Positions 1 to 12,000 of a DNA stretch of 64,000 nucleotides are shown here, piece after piece. Origin of the DNA: Siderastrea siderea (lineage: Eukaryota; Cnidaria; Anthozoa; Scleractinia; Rhizangiidae). Below the pieces are notes generated by a model. The model searched no databases and was not told the origin of the DNA. It saw only the letters and a program-made list of their open reading frames with translations. The translations under genes were made by a program, and so were the position numbers. Position 1 is the first letter of the stretch. Each line of letters starts with the position of its first letter. The DNA lies in contig OZ034969.1 of NCBI GenBank assembly GCA_964030785.1, forward strand, positions 73,302,762 to 73,366,761, read 5' to 3'.

Positions 1-144
1 ATATTTCAGTTAAAAATTCCTTTTGTTATCTGCCCCACAGTTCCTTTGTAACATGGTTTGGTAATTTTACAGAATAAATTACTTAATAACATGAAAGAGG
101 TTAGCTTTTAGAGTTAAATTCTTTTAACATATGAGTTTTCGTAC

Positions 145-3100
145 CTGAGAATTTTCTTTGAAACATTTCTTTACTTTTTTGATAATTTTTTGCTTCTTCT
201 TTTCATGGAAGCTGGAGTAGGTTAGGAGCATGTCAGCAAATTCCCATTCTGTTATCCGTCCACCCACTGGGTCATAAGAATTAAACTGGAAACAACAATT
301 TAAATGATTGCAATTAAAATCAGCATGCATAAACGCTCTGTTAGTCCCGATCCCTCTCACAGGCCCCTCCCAATTCATTCCTTGAACATTCACTGAACTC
401 CACTGTTCCAGTAAGACAGTAGTCTCACCCAAAGTAGGCAGCTACCGACTGTGTGTCACTATAACCACCTGTTTGAACTCAAATCACTGCCTATGTTGTC
501 CTGATTGTCACTAAAAATGCTCACAAGAATTGTCTCAGACAACAATCTGCTTTGGCTAGTTTTGACATGGTCCAGAAAAGTTATAAACCCCTGAAGGCAA
601 CCATTCAAAGATGCTAAGCAAAAAACGTCTGAATAGTACTTTTATTTTATTATTAAAATATTATTTAGCATGAATAATTTTATCTAAAATAAAAAAAATA
701 TTTATAAAATCTTTACCCTTTCTGCAACTGCCCCCCACCCCCTCCCCACACACACACACACACACACACGGCCCCTGTAATCCAATCATCACAAGAAATA
801 CCTTGTAACTGCTAGAAATTTTGTCACAGCAAATTGCAATTTAGGAAGGGTGACACTTCACAACACCAGTGTTTACATGTGAATTGATGGGAGGAGAATT
901 TGGCATGTGCTAAAGCCCGGAACACCGGAACCGCCGGAACGAAATCACTGGAGCCACCGGAACGAAATCACCGGAACTGATATAAAAATGTATTAAAATA
1001 TTTCTCTATATTTAGTGTGTCGGCGGTGAATAATAAAATTATTATTGTTTCACGGCACCCGGGCACAGTCTCAAATAGACTAAATGTCCGGCAGTCAAAA
1101 ATTTTCACCAAATTTCCCCAGAAAGCCTTTCTCAAATCTCATGAAACTAGTATATCTTTGTTTAGAAATGTCAAGCGATTTTTGGCTATGTAGTTGACGG
1201 GATATTTTTGCGAGGGCATACTATGAAATCGCTATGACCTTGACACTTAAAAAAATTTTCAGCTCGGCCTCGCCAGCAGTGTTCCGCAGTCAGAAGGTGT
1301 TTAATACAGAATTTCCACTGCTAAGCTCATACAAATGGCTTGAGAGTATTAGATGTATTAGAAATGTCCAAAATAATTTTTGGAATCGCTTTACATTTCT
1401 AAAGAGGTTTGAGAAAGGCTTTCTGGGGAAATTTGATGAAAATTTTAAATTGCCGGGCATTTAGTCTATTTGAGACTGTGCCCAGCTGCCGCGAAACAAT
1501 TATTCGCCTCAGTCACACTAAATATAGAGAAATATTTTATATTTTATATTTTTATATCGGTTCTGGTGGTTTCATTCCGGTTGTTCCGGTGGTTCTGGTG
1601 GTTTCGTTCCGGCGGTTCCAGCCGTTTGGTTCCACTCTGGTGTTCCAGGCTTTAGCACACTTCAGAGAATTTGTCACACTTTTTTCCAATAAACAACTGA
1701 CTTTCTTACAACCTAGGACTACCTCCCCTAGAAACTTTTGGAATTTTGACTTGTTGAAATTAATGAGAGAATCAGGCCATAGACATTGGTTGGTATAACT
1801 GAAAGGTAAATGGATTTTCAAGGCCAATGCAATGAAGGTTAGGTGAGTGAACTTAACATACCTCCAGAAACATAACTTCCTGTTGAAGGTTCTTTTGAAA
1901 CTCAATGAATCGTTTCACAGTTAGCTTCTTTTCCAAGTTCTTCCCAAAAAAGTATTCTTTAAGGCCACTATTGACATGGGGAGAGAGGACGCTCCCTGTC
2001 ACTGCATGATCTCGATGACGCAGTCCAGTCGCAGTGATACTAAACAGGATATTCTGTACCTGAATATAATCAATAATACTAGTGCTTCATCAGTTTACAA
2101 TAATAATCTTACAAATAAGAATATCATTGGATAATTAGTTGACTGTTAAATTCTCCTTTCTTCAATAACACTCAAGGACCTTCATACAATTGAACTTAAA
2201 AACACTTTAATAATTATTTTACCTCTCTCTTTCTCTCAGTGTTGAGTCAAACAATTTTGGCAAATAATTTAGGGAGGTCATTGTATCAAACTGGGGAAAA
2301 GCACAATGGAAGGAGTTCCAACAAATGTAATGAGGATTGCAGTGAGGATCTACATGGAGGTGTTATGACCTAAGTTGCCACACATCTTCCTTTACCTCAG
2401 TGGGTTATAGGGCAATTCAGACTGGTGTGAGGGAGGACATAGATTTCACATAAGAGTTCTCACTCTTTTAAAGTAAAGGATTGCTAAGTCTCACCTTTTC
2501 AAATTCCTCCGTTGAGACTTCACCATCTCCATTCAAGTCAAACATTTGAAATGCAATTTCAAACATTCTAGGAGGAACTAAATTGGAGAAAGAATAAAAT
2601 GACCACAACATGAACAACAACATTAGATTGTAATCACTGATTCACAAACTCAAGCTTCAACTACCTAAGACTTTCTTCTGGAAAGTTCATGATCATAATT
2701 CACCAATCAATTAACTATTTCTAATTACTGGTAATTACACTCAAACGAAGAAAACCGTGAATGCTGAAAATATTCCTGGAATGTGTGTTTTGACCAAGCG
2801 CGCGCGAGACCTTGTAACCGCAGAAAACGAATGGGTTTCTCAGTCACGGAATCGAGTTGTTTCTGGAATTGTTTTGAAAGGCCTCAAGATTTAATCTTCA
2901 TCTTTATCTTACAGGAATTGAAATTACTATTCCTTTCTATCTGAGAGCCACATGCACTACGCAAGCGAAAATACGTTTGAGCGCTTTTGGAGAATAAAAT
3001 TTTTCAACATGGCGGCCCAACGATTAGCGGTTCCGACATTTCAAACAAAAGCAACTCATGCGGCAGTTATTTCACCTTGATGTAAAAAAATGCAATGTCC

Positions 3101-6100
3101 TCCCTTAAAATTCGCCCAAAGCTGCTATTATTTCAGATAGCACAGCTGACTTGATTTATTTAGGCTGAAATCGTTAAATCTTGAGGTCTTTCAAAACAAA
3201 TTGAGAACCAAATCCTTCCGTGACCGAGCAACCCATTTGTTTTCTGCAGTTACAAGGTATCGCACGTGATTGGTCAAAACACAATGAACATTACAGAAAT
3301 ATTTTGAGTGTTCACGGTTTTCTTCGTTTGAGTGTAACTACCTGGTATATAATATTATTGTAGTCAGCAGTGGATCCAAAAGGTGGCTCTTCTCTCATTT
3401 GTTTCCAGATTAAATTGAATTGCCGCCAATTTCAGCATTATGTGCACAGAGGTTATATTGTGACATCCACCTTTCGACATGCTACACAAAAGTTGCAGTT
3501 CAATTTTATCCTTGGTTCAATTTTTATTTTCCTTTGTTTTTTTCTATTTAATATATGATAATGAATATAAAACAAAACAAAATAAAAATTGAACCAAGGA
3601 TAAAATTGAACTACAACACAAACATGACAGATCGAAATCCACCAATCACAGCCCACTAGCGTGACCTTTCGAACTTGCGGCACATTTCCATAGAAGTGAC
3701 ACGAAACAAAGACCGGCCTGAATCGCTTGTGATTGGCTCATTTCAACAACACATCGAAAGACGATGGTCAAAGATGGATGTCGAAAGATAGCTGCTACGT
3801 ACATAGCACTGAAAGCAGCTATAACAAATGTTACTTTGTTTTTACAGAAACATGTAAACCAAAATACTCTTGGGAGGTGAACACACTTCCTATCACCATT
3901 TTACTGTTAAAAGGTGTGAGATGAAACTACAGGTTAGAATGGTTTCAGTACCAGTTTTAACTAAATGCTTCAAAATGGCAGATGCAGAGGAGTGATCCAG
4001 GGGGGGGGAGCACCCAACCCCCTTTTGGTTCAACATTTTTCATTCCCCTCGAGAGGATTATTTTTGGCCCTAATCCTATTACTGGATTCAACTTCCACTG
4101 ACATGCATGCAGTAGTACAATGTAGACTTATATAGTAACTTTGCTTAACCAGGGTGACCCTTTCAGCTACAAGGCCACTATCCATGGGTTTCCTGGACGA
4201 TAAGGATATGTATAATGCCATACGTGATAAAACCGTTAGAAGGAAGATGTAGTCTGAGAAGGAAATCAGTCCAAATTCCCCCATCTTCAAGAAAACACTG
4301 TCCTGTCCCAACTGTTCTGATAGATGGCCTTTATACTTGTGTTTCTGAAATATTAAATTGCATCAATTAATGTGAAAAAGAAGAAACACAGAAAGAGCAT
4401 GTCTTCTACAGGACTTCAGGAGGAGAATAGCAAGAACTGAAAAGAGGCTGAAGCTAAACTTTGGGCTATACAAGCAAACAAAGAGATGCAACTTTGGAAT
4501 ATCTGGTAAGTTAGCTGACCGATTGATTGAATGACTTGTTGTCTGTTTCACAGACTGACTGACTGATTGGTTATTAACTGACCAGCTGACTGACTGAATG
4601 ACTGACTGACTGACTGACTGACTGACTGACTGACTGACCGACTGACCAACCGACCAACCAACTGACCGACCAACCTGACTGACTTCCTGACTGACTTACT
4701 GGCTAGCTGGCTGACTGACCCACTAACTGTCTCACTGACTGACTGCCATAATTGGCTGACTAGGTGACTGTATACAAGAGGAAAAAAGTCAAACACACCT
4801 CTGGGTTAAATCTCTCATGTTCATCAAGTCCTAACCCTGAAAATATTTTTTGTTAAATGTAAGCAACAACATGTTAAGTACTACTACTATCATCATCACC
4901 ATCATCATCATCATCATCATCAATCCTTTTCATGCCACTGGGCACATAAGTCTTCATCTGGATCTATTCTTTGCCATCTTTCATGCCTCTGCCCAAGACA
5001 AGTTTGCTCTTCCTGGTGTCTCCTACTTTTCCTTTTCCCTTTTTCTGTTATGGCTTGTATTTATTTCATGAATCATGGTTTTCTTTTTGTTACTTTCAAC
5101 ATCCTGTATAACTTACTATCATTAATAACTGATTGATAACTGACTGAAAGTCCAGGGAGGGCTTATTAAAGTAGCAGGGAATAATGGGCTAATGAATTAA
5201 ATCTTTGAATAATTATCAAAGTGAGATTTATACAGATAAATCCCTCTTACAGTTTGTACAGATAAAACCATAATTCAAACACAGACAAAGTTACCAGCTG
5301 GTTGTATTTTTCCTGGAGTTAATGATCTCACAAAATCTTCAGGTGTCATAAACACTTCATTGTCTTCTCCAATATGTACAACTTTGAGTGACGCAAAGTA
5401 TCTGAACACCTTGTCTGGGGTGCTGTACTGTCTGATACGATTTTCATATTCAATAATCTGAAGAAAAACAATATAAATAAAATAATAAATGTATTTAATA
5501 CAACAGTTCAAAGTAAGCGTTGAACACTTACTTTGAACAGCGGACATGAAAGTACATTGTATTACAATATCAGTGTTAGATAACCCAAATGAATGCAATA
5601 GTTGCAACTTATAACATGTCTTTAGAAATAAAACCTACAAGACATCTTTTTATCAAACAGTCCTTAAAATGATTGTCAGAGGCCACAGGAAGAAAGGCAT
5701 TATGTCCACATTCTCTTAGTCTTCTAGATCTCACCTCAAAGAAAATATGAACCCATATAGTGAAACCAAGACATACAGTACATGAATTAAGACAGAGAGC
5801 ATTTTCATATGGAGAACTTTTAACAAGGATAGCAGAATGAATGAACGAGCTCAGTTTTCATGATTATTTTCAAATACACAGCCCTCTCAGAATGATTTGT
5901 AGTGGTGGGCCATGTAATGAGTACTTGGCTACATCCTCTTGGCTGCTAGAGGAGCAAATCTGTAGTGAGCAGCTAGTAACAGACTGTGGGCAACCAAATC
6001 ACCAGCTGCTCACACATCTTCATGCATTGTTACTACATTTTAAGAGAACTGAATGCATATTGCTTAAAAGGAGTGTGTCAGCTTTCAGTCTACTAGCTCA

Positions 6101-7058
6101 GATTACTGGATCATTCTGGAAAAATATTGTTGGGCTGTATGATAAAGAACGACACTTTAGATTCACACAATGCACGTGAGTTGTCACTTGAAATGGGAGC
6201 CTCCCGACTCCTTACCCCACAACCACCAGATGGCTTTCATTACCTTTACTGCAGTTTTCAATGACATGTGAACTCTAACTTCAAGACTCAATCAACAATT
6301 ATTGTCACTGTCGTGGGTCTCAAGAAGTTCAGCTCAGCATTAACAAAAGGAAAAGTTGACACGATTGGTGCTGTTTTTCATGCTTCATTGGTTTTCAATG
6401 TAATTACGATTAACGGCAGTAAAAAATGCAGACGTCAGAGTTCCCAGGTAATTGAAAGGCGCAATAAGGAACTTGCTGTAGACAGAAAAACCACTGTCTG
6501 AATGCACACATGTGCATACAACAAATTAATGCTTAATGCATTAATGTTGAGAGGAAACAAAATGATTCCCCTCGAGTTCACTGAAATTGCATTCTTGCTG
6601 GAAGCAAGAATTTATGAATATGAGAATACCAGTCCCCTAGCATGCTATTTGATTCTCTATCTCACCCTTCTTTCTCTGAATCCCTGTTTACCCTTCTTTC
6701 TTTTCCCATCGCTTTCTTCATCACCTTCCTCTTTATTCGCAATGGTGTCGCTTTCATTGCTAGAGTTTATGGAGGGATGAGGGCTTTCCGCTTTTGCTTT
6801 AGATTTGGTTAGTTTTCTGTACAAACCATAACTTGAACCAATCAACCCCACAGATGAACCGATGATAGCAGCTACCAGCCGCTTTTGACGGCGATTGTAA
6901 GCTTCTCTATCAAAATCTTGTCCACTTGCGCGATCCCCTGCATTTCCACTGGCAAATCGCACACAGTATCGTAGATTCCATAACAAGAACTTCTGCCTCT
7001 GTTTAGTTGCTTGGTTGATCATTAAACTGCGTAAAACTGCAAGCCTAGACATTGCCAT
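145..7058 (-). CDS. MICU1: MICU1, mitochondrial calcium uptake protein (3' end off window)
   Basis: EF-hand gatekeeper of the mitochondrial calcium uniporter, acting on the intermembrane side of the inner membrane. I reconstructed seven coding exons with matching phases: 7058-6666, 5457-5295, 4836-4799 (only 38 bp), 4344-4224, 2577-2495, 2059-1862 and 285-145. They give about 379 residues. The family is usually about 480, so roughly the last 100, including the second EF-hand, lie left of base 1. Seen: basic N-terminus (targeting), hydrophobic segment about 61-80, basic run GKRKKGKQ at 118-125, then GFRERR joined to [20 protein letters not shown], the MICU1 signature. [28 protein letters not shown] and EF-hand loop [12 protein letters not shown] (about 252-263) follow. 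The basic run and the IIEYENRIR block fit MICU1 rather than MICU2 or MICU3. The start is ATG at 7058, with no in-frame alternative needed. Diverges from MCU. Confidence 0.95.
745..769. repeat. (CA)n microsatellite
   Basis: About twelve uninterrupted CA units follow a C-rich stretch, in the MICU1 intron between the last two exons visible here. Confidence 0.9.
908..1657. mobile_element. Foldback or MITE element, 750 bp, with long inverted arms
   Basis: The left end TGCTAAAGCC.GGAACACC mirrors the right end GGTGTTCC.GGCTTTAGCA. A second pair of arms (about 1064-1140 and 1404-1480, GTCTCAAATAGACTAAATG and its complement) continues the symmetry inward. GGAACGAAATCACCGG-type words recur in both outer arms. 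No target duplication is clear. It lies in a MICU1 intron. ORFs across it come from the repeat and look non-coding. Confidence 0.8.
2731..3341. mobile_element. Foldback element, 611 bp, with about 170-bp inverted arms
   Basis: TTACACTCAAACGAAGAAAACCG at the left end is matched by its complement at the right end. The arms stay alignable for about 170 bp, including the words for TGTTTTGACCAA and CCTCAAGATTTAA. Arm divergence of perhaps 15-20 percent points to an old copy. The central unpaired part contains AACATGGCGGC. It lies in the MICU1 intron between exons 5 and 4. Confidence 0.8.
3490..3618. repeat. Near-perfect hairpin, arms about 43 bp
   Basis: GTTCAATTTTATCCTTGGTT and its complement flank an AT-rich loop of about 35 bp. 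Symmetry continues weakly outwards (TTTCGA and GTCATG words). A MITE-like palindrome in a MICU1 intron. The two opposing short ORFs over it reflect this symmetry. Confidence 0.8.
4551..4745. repeat. (GACT)n tetranucleotide tract, degenerate
   Basis: About 190 bp of GACT units, with an uninterrupted core at 4600-4635 and decay on both sides. It fills most of the short intron between MICU1 exons 3 and 4. The minus-strand ORF reading VSQSVSQS here is the repeat itself. Confidence 0.9.
4889..4921. repeat. (CAT)n microsatellite
   Basis: About ten ATC/CAT units just upstream (transcript sense) of the 38-bp MICU1 exon. Confidence 0.85.
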
Positions 7059-7610
7059 TCAGTTTTGACCATAAATGAGTTAAATCCTTTGTCCGTCTTA
7101 TTGGTTATGGATATTCTGATAACTGGCAACGGATGTAAAGGAACATAAGACTTTGCTCCAGATGCCAGCTCCAATGTTCAAAATCAGTCAAAATGGCGGC
7201 AGCTTTACAATTACCGCTGGCCGGAATAAATCTCAGTGAAAAACATTTATGCTAAAAGTTTCAACTTTTCACATGCAAAGTAGCTTTTGAGTGGTATTGT
7301 TTTGGTCCTAGAAGCTTTCCTTTTGTTTCTTTATATCATTTTCGCCTCCATCAACAACAGAAAAGGTGAAACAAAGTCGGTTCCGATTTCCCAAGGGGGA
7401 GGGGTAGAGAAATCGTAATTCCAGTAAGCATAAGAAAATGAAAAATTCTGTCTTTTTCTTTGAGATAGAAATCTCAAATAATGAGGAACAGTTAACATAA
7501 TCTTTTACAAGGGAATGAGAATGGGGAACCCTCGGGGAAATGCACTCTAGCCACCCCACCCTACACCGAACTTCTGTTGTTCACCTCGCTTTCGAGGACG
7601 AGAACTTGAC
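7059..7610. promoter_or_regulatory. Shared divergent promoter region of MICU1 and MCU
   Basis: These 552 bp lie between the two divergent start codons. Visible words are AAAATGGCGGC at 7190-7200 (a YY1-type element, common near start sites of housekeeping and mitochondrial genes), CCAAT at 7171-7175, and ATTGG (CCAAT on the minus strand) at 7100-7104. No clear TATA box is seen. It must hold both transcription starts and both 5' UTRs unless further upstream non-coding exons exist. Bidirectional activity is inferred from layout only. Confidence 0.7.
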
Positions 7611-8953
7611 ATGGCGGGCATACCAAAGGTTTGGCGATCTTGTCGAACTTCGGTCGCTTTTTTTGGCCTGAAGGTAAACTAAGTAATGCCACAATTGAGC
7701 GGCTTTTAGAGATCTACATCTTCGTTTCTGGTCACTGATTTGTAAATTGTTTTCCTTCAAAAGATTCGAGGAACATTACAAACAGCAAATGCAAATCAGA
7801 CGGAATTTTGACATTTTATCACTTTCTCTCAAGTTCCAGATACATTTTCGTGTTTATACACCTGGCTTTATTTTTAAGGTCGTCCGCCAAGATCACAGAA
7901 TTTTCAACAAGGTATCAAAGAATTGGATCTGTCTTTCCTCGAGGTACAGAAACGGTAAGACAGTGTTAAGTTAGCTTGTAGGAGGTGGTTATCATTCTGT
8001 AGATCATAACTCCTTAAGCTTAAGTCTATATTGAAAACTTATAATTCTAGAACAAAATATAAGCTAAAACTTATAGAGTTTTAAAAGGAAAAGCCTCATT
8101 AAGATTAATGTTCGTTTATCGCTTTAAATAATGTAAATTAAGCTCGAGTTTTTGTATCTACCGGCCGGTGCGTGTAATGTCAATATAATCTTTTGCATAG
8201 TTTGCTTGCCAATTTCTGGGGGGCTGTGGGTGGGGGGGGGGGGGGGGGGTTACTCTCTAAGTTTTTGGGTGTGGAGTGTGCCCTAGACCCTACCTTACAA
8301 GATCGTGTCCTGTGCCCTATACTAGACTTCATTACACGTATACACAAGAACTGACAGAGAAGAGAAACATTCTGAGTGTAAGAATTTACTTAAAGTATTG
8401 GAATATACTAAAAAGAGAAATTGCACATACCCCCTACAGCCAGCATTCAGAATTTTGGGTAAACCAGCTGCGAAAAATTAATGCTCCATTTTATTAATGT
8501 CACTGAAAAATGACACTGCAATAATTTAACCTTGCCAAAACACTGAATTATTGTGAACACATTTGGGACAAAGGCTTTCCTTTTTCTATGAAATGTGAGT
8601 CTGTGACTCTGTGGTTTTTCAAGTAGAGAATAACGTACACTAATTATAAAAAGCATCAGTGAATGCTTTATGACTAGCTAAGATGTCTTTGCATCATTAT
8701 TTTGCACAAGATTTGCAAGACACCAAAATCCAAGCTTTAAAAAATTCCTCCTGCCAAGGTCTTCCTTAAATTATTATGAAACTTTCAAGGCCTAATTGTT
8801 GTAAATATTGAGAATTCCAGGCTCAGATTTCTGACTCAAGAACACATATTTTAGGATTTTTTTATTGAGTACATCTGAACATTGTATGGATTTTTGCATT
8901 ATATAAACTGTAATATATTATTATTGTCATTATTATTATTATTATAACTATAA

Positions 8954-9015
<62 letters not shown>

Positions 9016-12000
9016 GAGGGTGAAATTCATAATCTGCTACGTGAAGGAAGAATTATTCAAGGTCGCATCGGAAAGTCGAAAATGTCAGACCCGCCCGATA
9101 AATCTAAAGTATTTGCAAAGCTTGTTCTCGAGGGCCAGATCAATGCAGCGTTGCGTTTTGTGAGTGAGACATCCAGTGGTGGCGTGCTAGGTTTGACTGA
9201 TGACGTCATGGCGCAACTCAAAGAAAAACATCCAGATCCAAAACCAGCAAAATTAGGCTCACTGCTCTTTGGGCCAATTGATGATGCCATACCAGAGTCG
9301 CTGTATTCAGAGATAAACGGTGAAATGGTTAGACAAGCCGCGCTGCGAACCAAAGGATCGGGGGGTCCATCCGGAATCGATGCGAACGGTTTTCGAAGAA
9401 TGATGGCTAGCAAGTCCTTCAAACAATCATCTTCTAAATTATGCGATGCGATAGCCACTATGACCAAGATTCTGTGCACACATTTTATTGATCCAAGTAC
9501 CATAGAAGCAGTAGTGGCAAGCCGTTTGATTCCCCTTGATAAAGGTGAAGGTGAAGTCAGGCCAATAGGCGTGGGCGAAGTGCTCCGGCGGATCATGGGA
9601 AAGTGTGTCATGAACGTTGCCAAGAATGATGTTGTAGGGGTTAGCGGGTCTCTTCAGCTATGCGCGGGACAGAAATCTGGGAGTGAAGCCGCCATACATG
9701 CAATGCATACTATATTTGAGAGTGACGAAACCGACGCGGTGCTGTTAATCGATGCGTCTAATGCATTCAACTCACTAAACCGAGCGGCGGCACTGCATAA
9801 TGTCCGGGTCCTATGTCCGATCATCGCGGTCTATGCAATCAACACCTATAGACTCTCATCACGCCTGTTTATCACCGGAGGCCAGGAAATCCCCTCAGCT
9901 GAAGGAACAACACAGGGTGACCCGCTCGCAATGGGACTATACGCCTTAAGTATGCAACCTCTAATTACTGGTCTCCAGGGAGCATGTGAGATCAAGCAGT
10001 GCTGGTTTGCAGATGATGCCAGCGGAGCTGGCTCTGTTTCGGATATCAAGAAGTGGTGGGACACCTTGAGTACGATCGGCCCGGATTTTGGTTACTTCCC
10101 AAAAGCCAAGAAATGCTGGGTTATCACCAAGCCAGACAAGGAGGATCTCGTGAAGGAGGCGTTCAAGGAAACAGCTGTGAATGTAACAACACAAGGGCAG
10201 AAACATCTTGGAGCTGCGATAGGCTCACGAGAATATGTGGAGGACTATGTGAGTGATAAGGTGTCCAACTGGATCAGTGAAGTAACGAGATTAGCCAAGT
10301 TTGCTGCGGTTCAGCCCCAAGCGTGCTATGCAGCATACACGTTTGGCCTAAAACATCGATGGACGTATTTCATCAGAACCATTCCAGATATTCAAGATCT
10401 GCTTGAGCCGTTAGAGAACGCTATATCACGTATACTTATCCCTGCTCTTACAGATCGGCAGTGTAGCCAGTTGGACAGGGAAATACTATCGTTACCAGTA
10501 CGCTTGGGAGGACTGGGTCTGGGGAACCCGTGTGACGATGCACAGCGTGAGTACGTGTCATCAGTCAAAGTAACCACGCCTCTCGTTGCACAGATTGTGT
10601 CCCAGGCACATCAGTTGCCAGATCCCTCCCTGATAACATCAGCACAGCAAGAGGTAAGAGAAAAGAGAGCAAAGGATAATGAAAACAAGGCCAATGGAAT
10701 AAAGGAGGTCGCATCTCAGAAGACTCAACGCACACTAGAATTGGCTGCCGAAAAAGGATCGTCCGCGTGGCTAACAGTACTGCCTCTTAAAGAGTTAGGA
10801 TTTAATCTTAACAAAAGGCAATTTAAGGACGGAGTCAAACTACGCTATGACTGGCCAATCGACGATATTCCATCCAGCTGTGTGTGCGGGGAACTGTTTG
10901 ATGTTGACCACGCCATGATATGTAAGAGAGGGGGGTTTGTCATTCAGAGGCATAATGAACTGAGGGATCTGGAAGCGGAGTTGATAAATTTGGTTTGTAG
11001 CGATGTCGTTACTGAACCAGTGCTGCAAGATGTATCAGGTGAGCAGTTGACAAGAGGGTCAAACACAGCGAGAGATGCCAGACTGGATATACATGCACGC
11101 GGATTTTGGGAGCCTCAGCAATCAGCCTTTTTCGACGTCAGGGTCTGTCACCCAAATGCTGAAAGCTATAGGGACCTGGAACCGCAACAAATTTATCGGA
11201 TACATGAAAACGAGAAGAAGCGGCAGTACGCAAGCAGAGTTGTTGATATTGAGCAAGGAACTTTCACACCGCTGGTATTTACAACCACGGGTGGAATGGG
11301 GAAAGAATGCCGGATGTTTCATAGCCGCCTAGCCGAGCTAATCGCTATCAAGAAAGGAGAAGATTACGCCAAGACAATCTCCTGGATTCGTGCAAGAACT
11401 TCCTTTGCTCTTTTGAGATCAGCGCTAATCTGCCTTCGTGGATCACGAACAGTTAAGAGGGTCTCATGGGACTTAAAGAACTCTGACATTGAAATTGAAG
11501 CAACTGAGGGAGCCATTAGATAGGGACTTTTGATTGATTTTATTATTTATTCCGAGTTTCACGAATGAGCGCCACTAGGATATATATACTTTTAACTATT
11601 GGAATATTTTATTACCTTTTCATAAATCATTAGTATTTTTAACCTATTGATTGATTTGTAATGCAGATTATCATTACTATCAACAATAAGAAGAAGAATT
11701 AAGAATTAAGAAAAGAATTTTACTTCTTAAAAATTTTTTTTAAACTAATAATTTGATTGTAATTTCTTAGCATCTTATTCTTATCTGTCCATTGTATTTT
11801 CACTATGATTATCAATAAAGGTTTAATTATTTTTAATTATTATTATTATTATTATTATTACTATTATTATTATGATCATCATCATCAACCAAGCTGAAAA
11901 ACTTTTAAGAAAGGACAGGGAACCATACGCCTTTAGTTAGTAATCACGTGGTTTAAAGAATACACTTATCCTTCAAGATTTTGAGATCTATCCACAACAA

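Noticed and set aside
4548..4796. Ser/Val/Gln-rich minus-strand ORF
   Set aside because: A translation of the GACT tetranucleotide repeat.
5841..6501. ORFs of 112 and 77 residues on the plus strand
   Set aside because: They lie in MICU1 intron 1, antisense to the gene, with no motif or splice support.
7308..7559. 83-residue minus-strand ORF in the MICU1/MCU interval
   Set aside because: No motif, and it occupies the promoter region between two well-supported starts.
9057..9623. 188-residue antisense ORF
   Set aside because: Shadow of the retrotransposon reading frame on the other strand.
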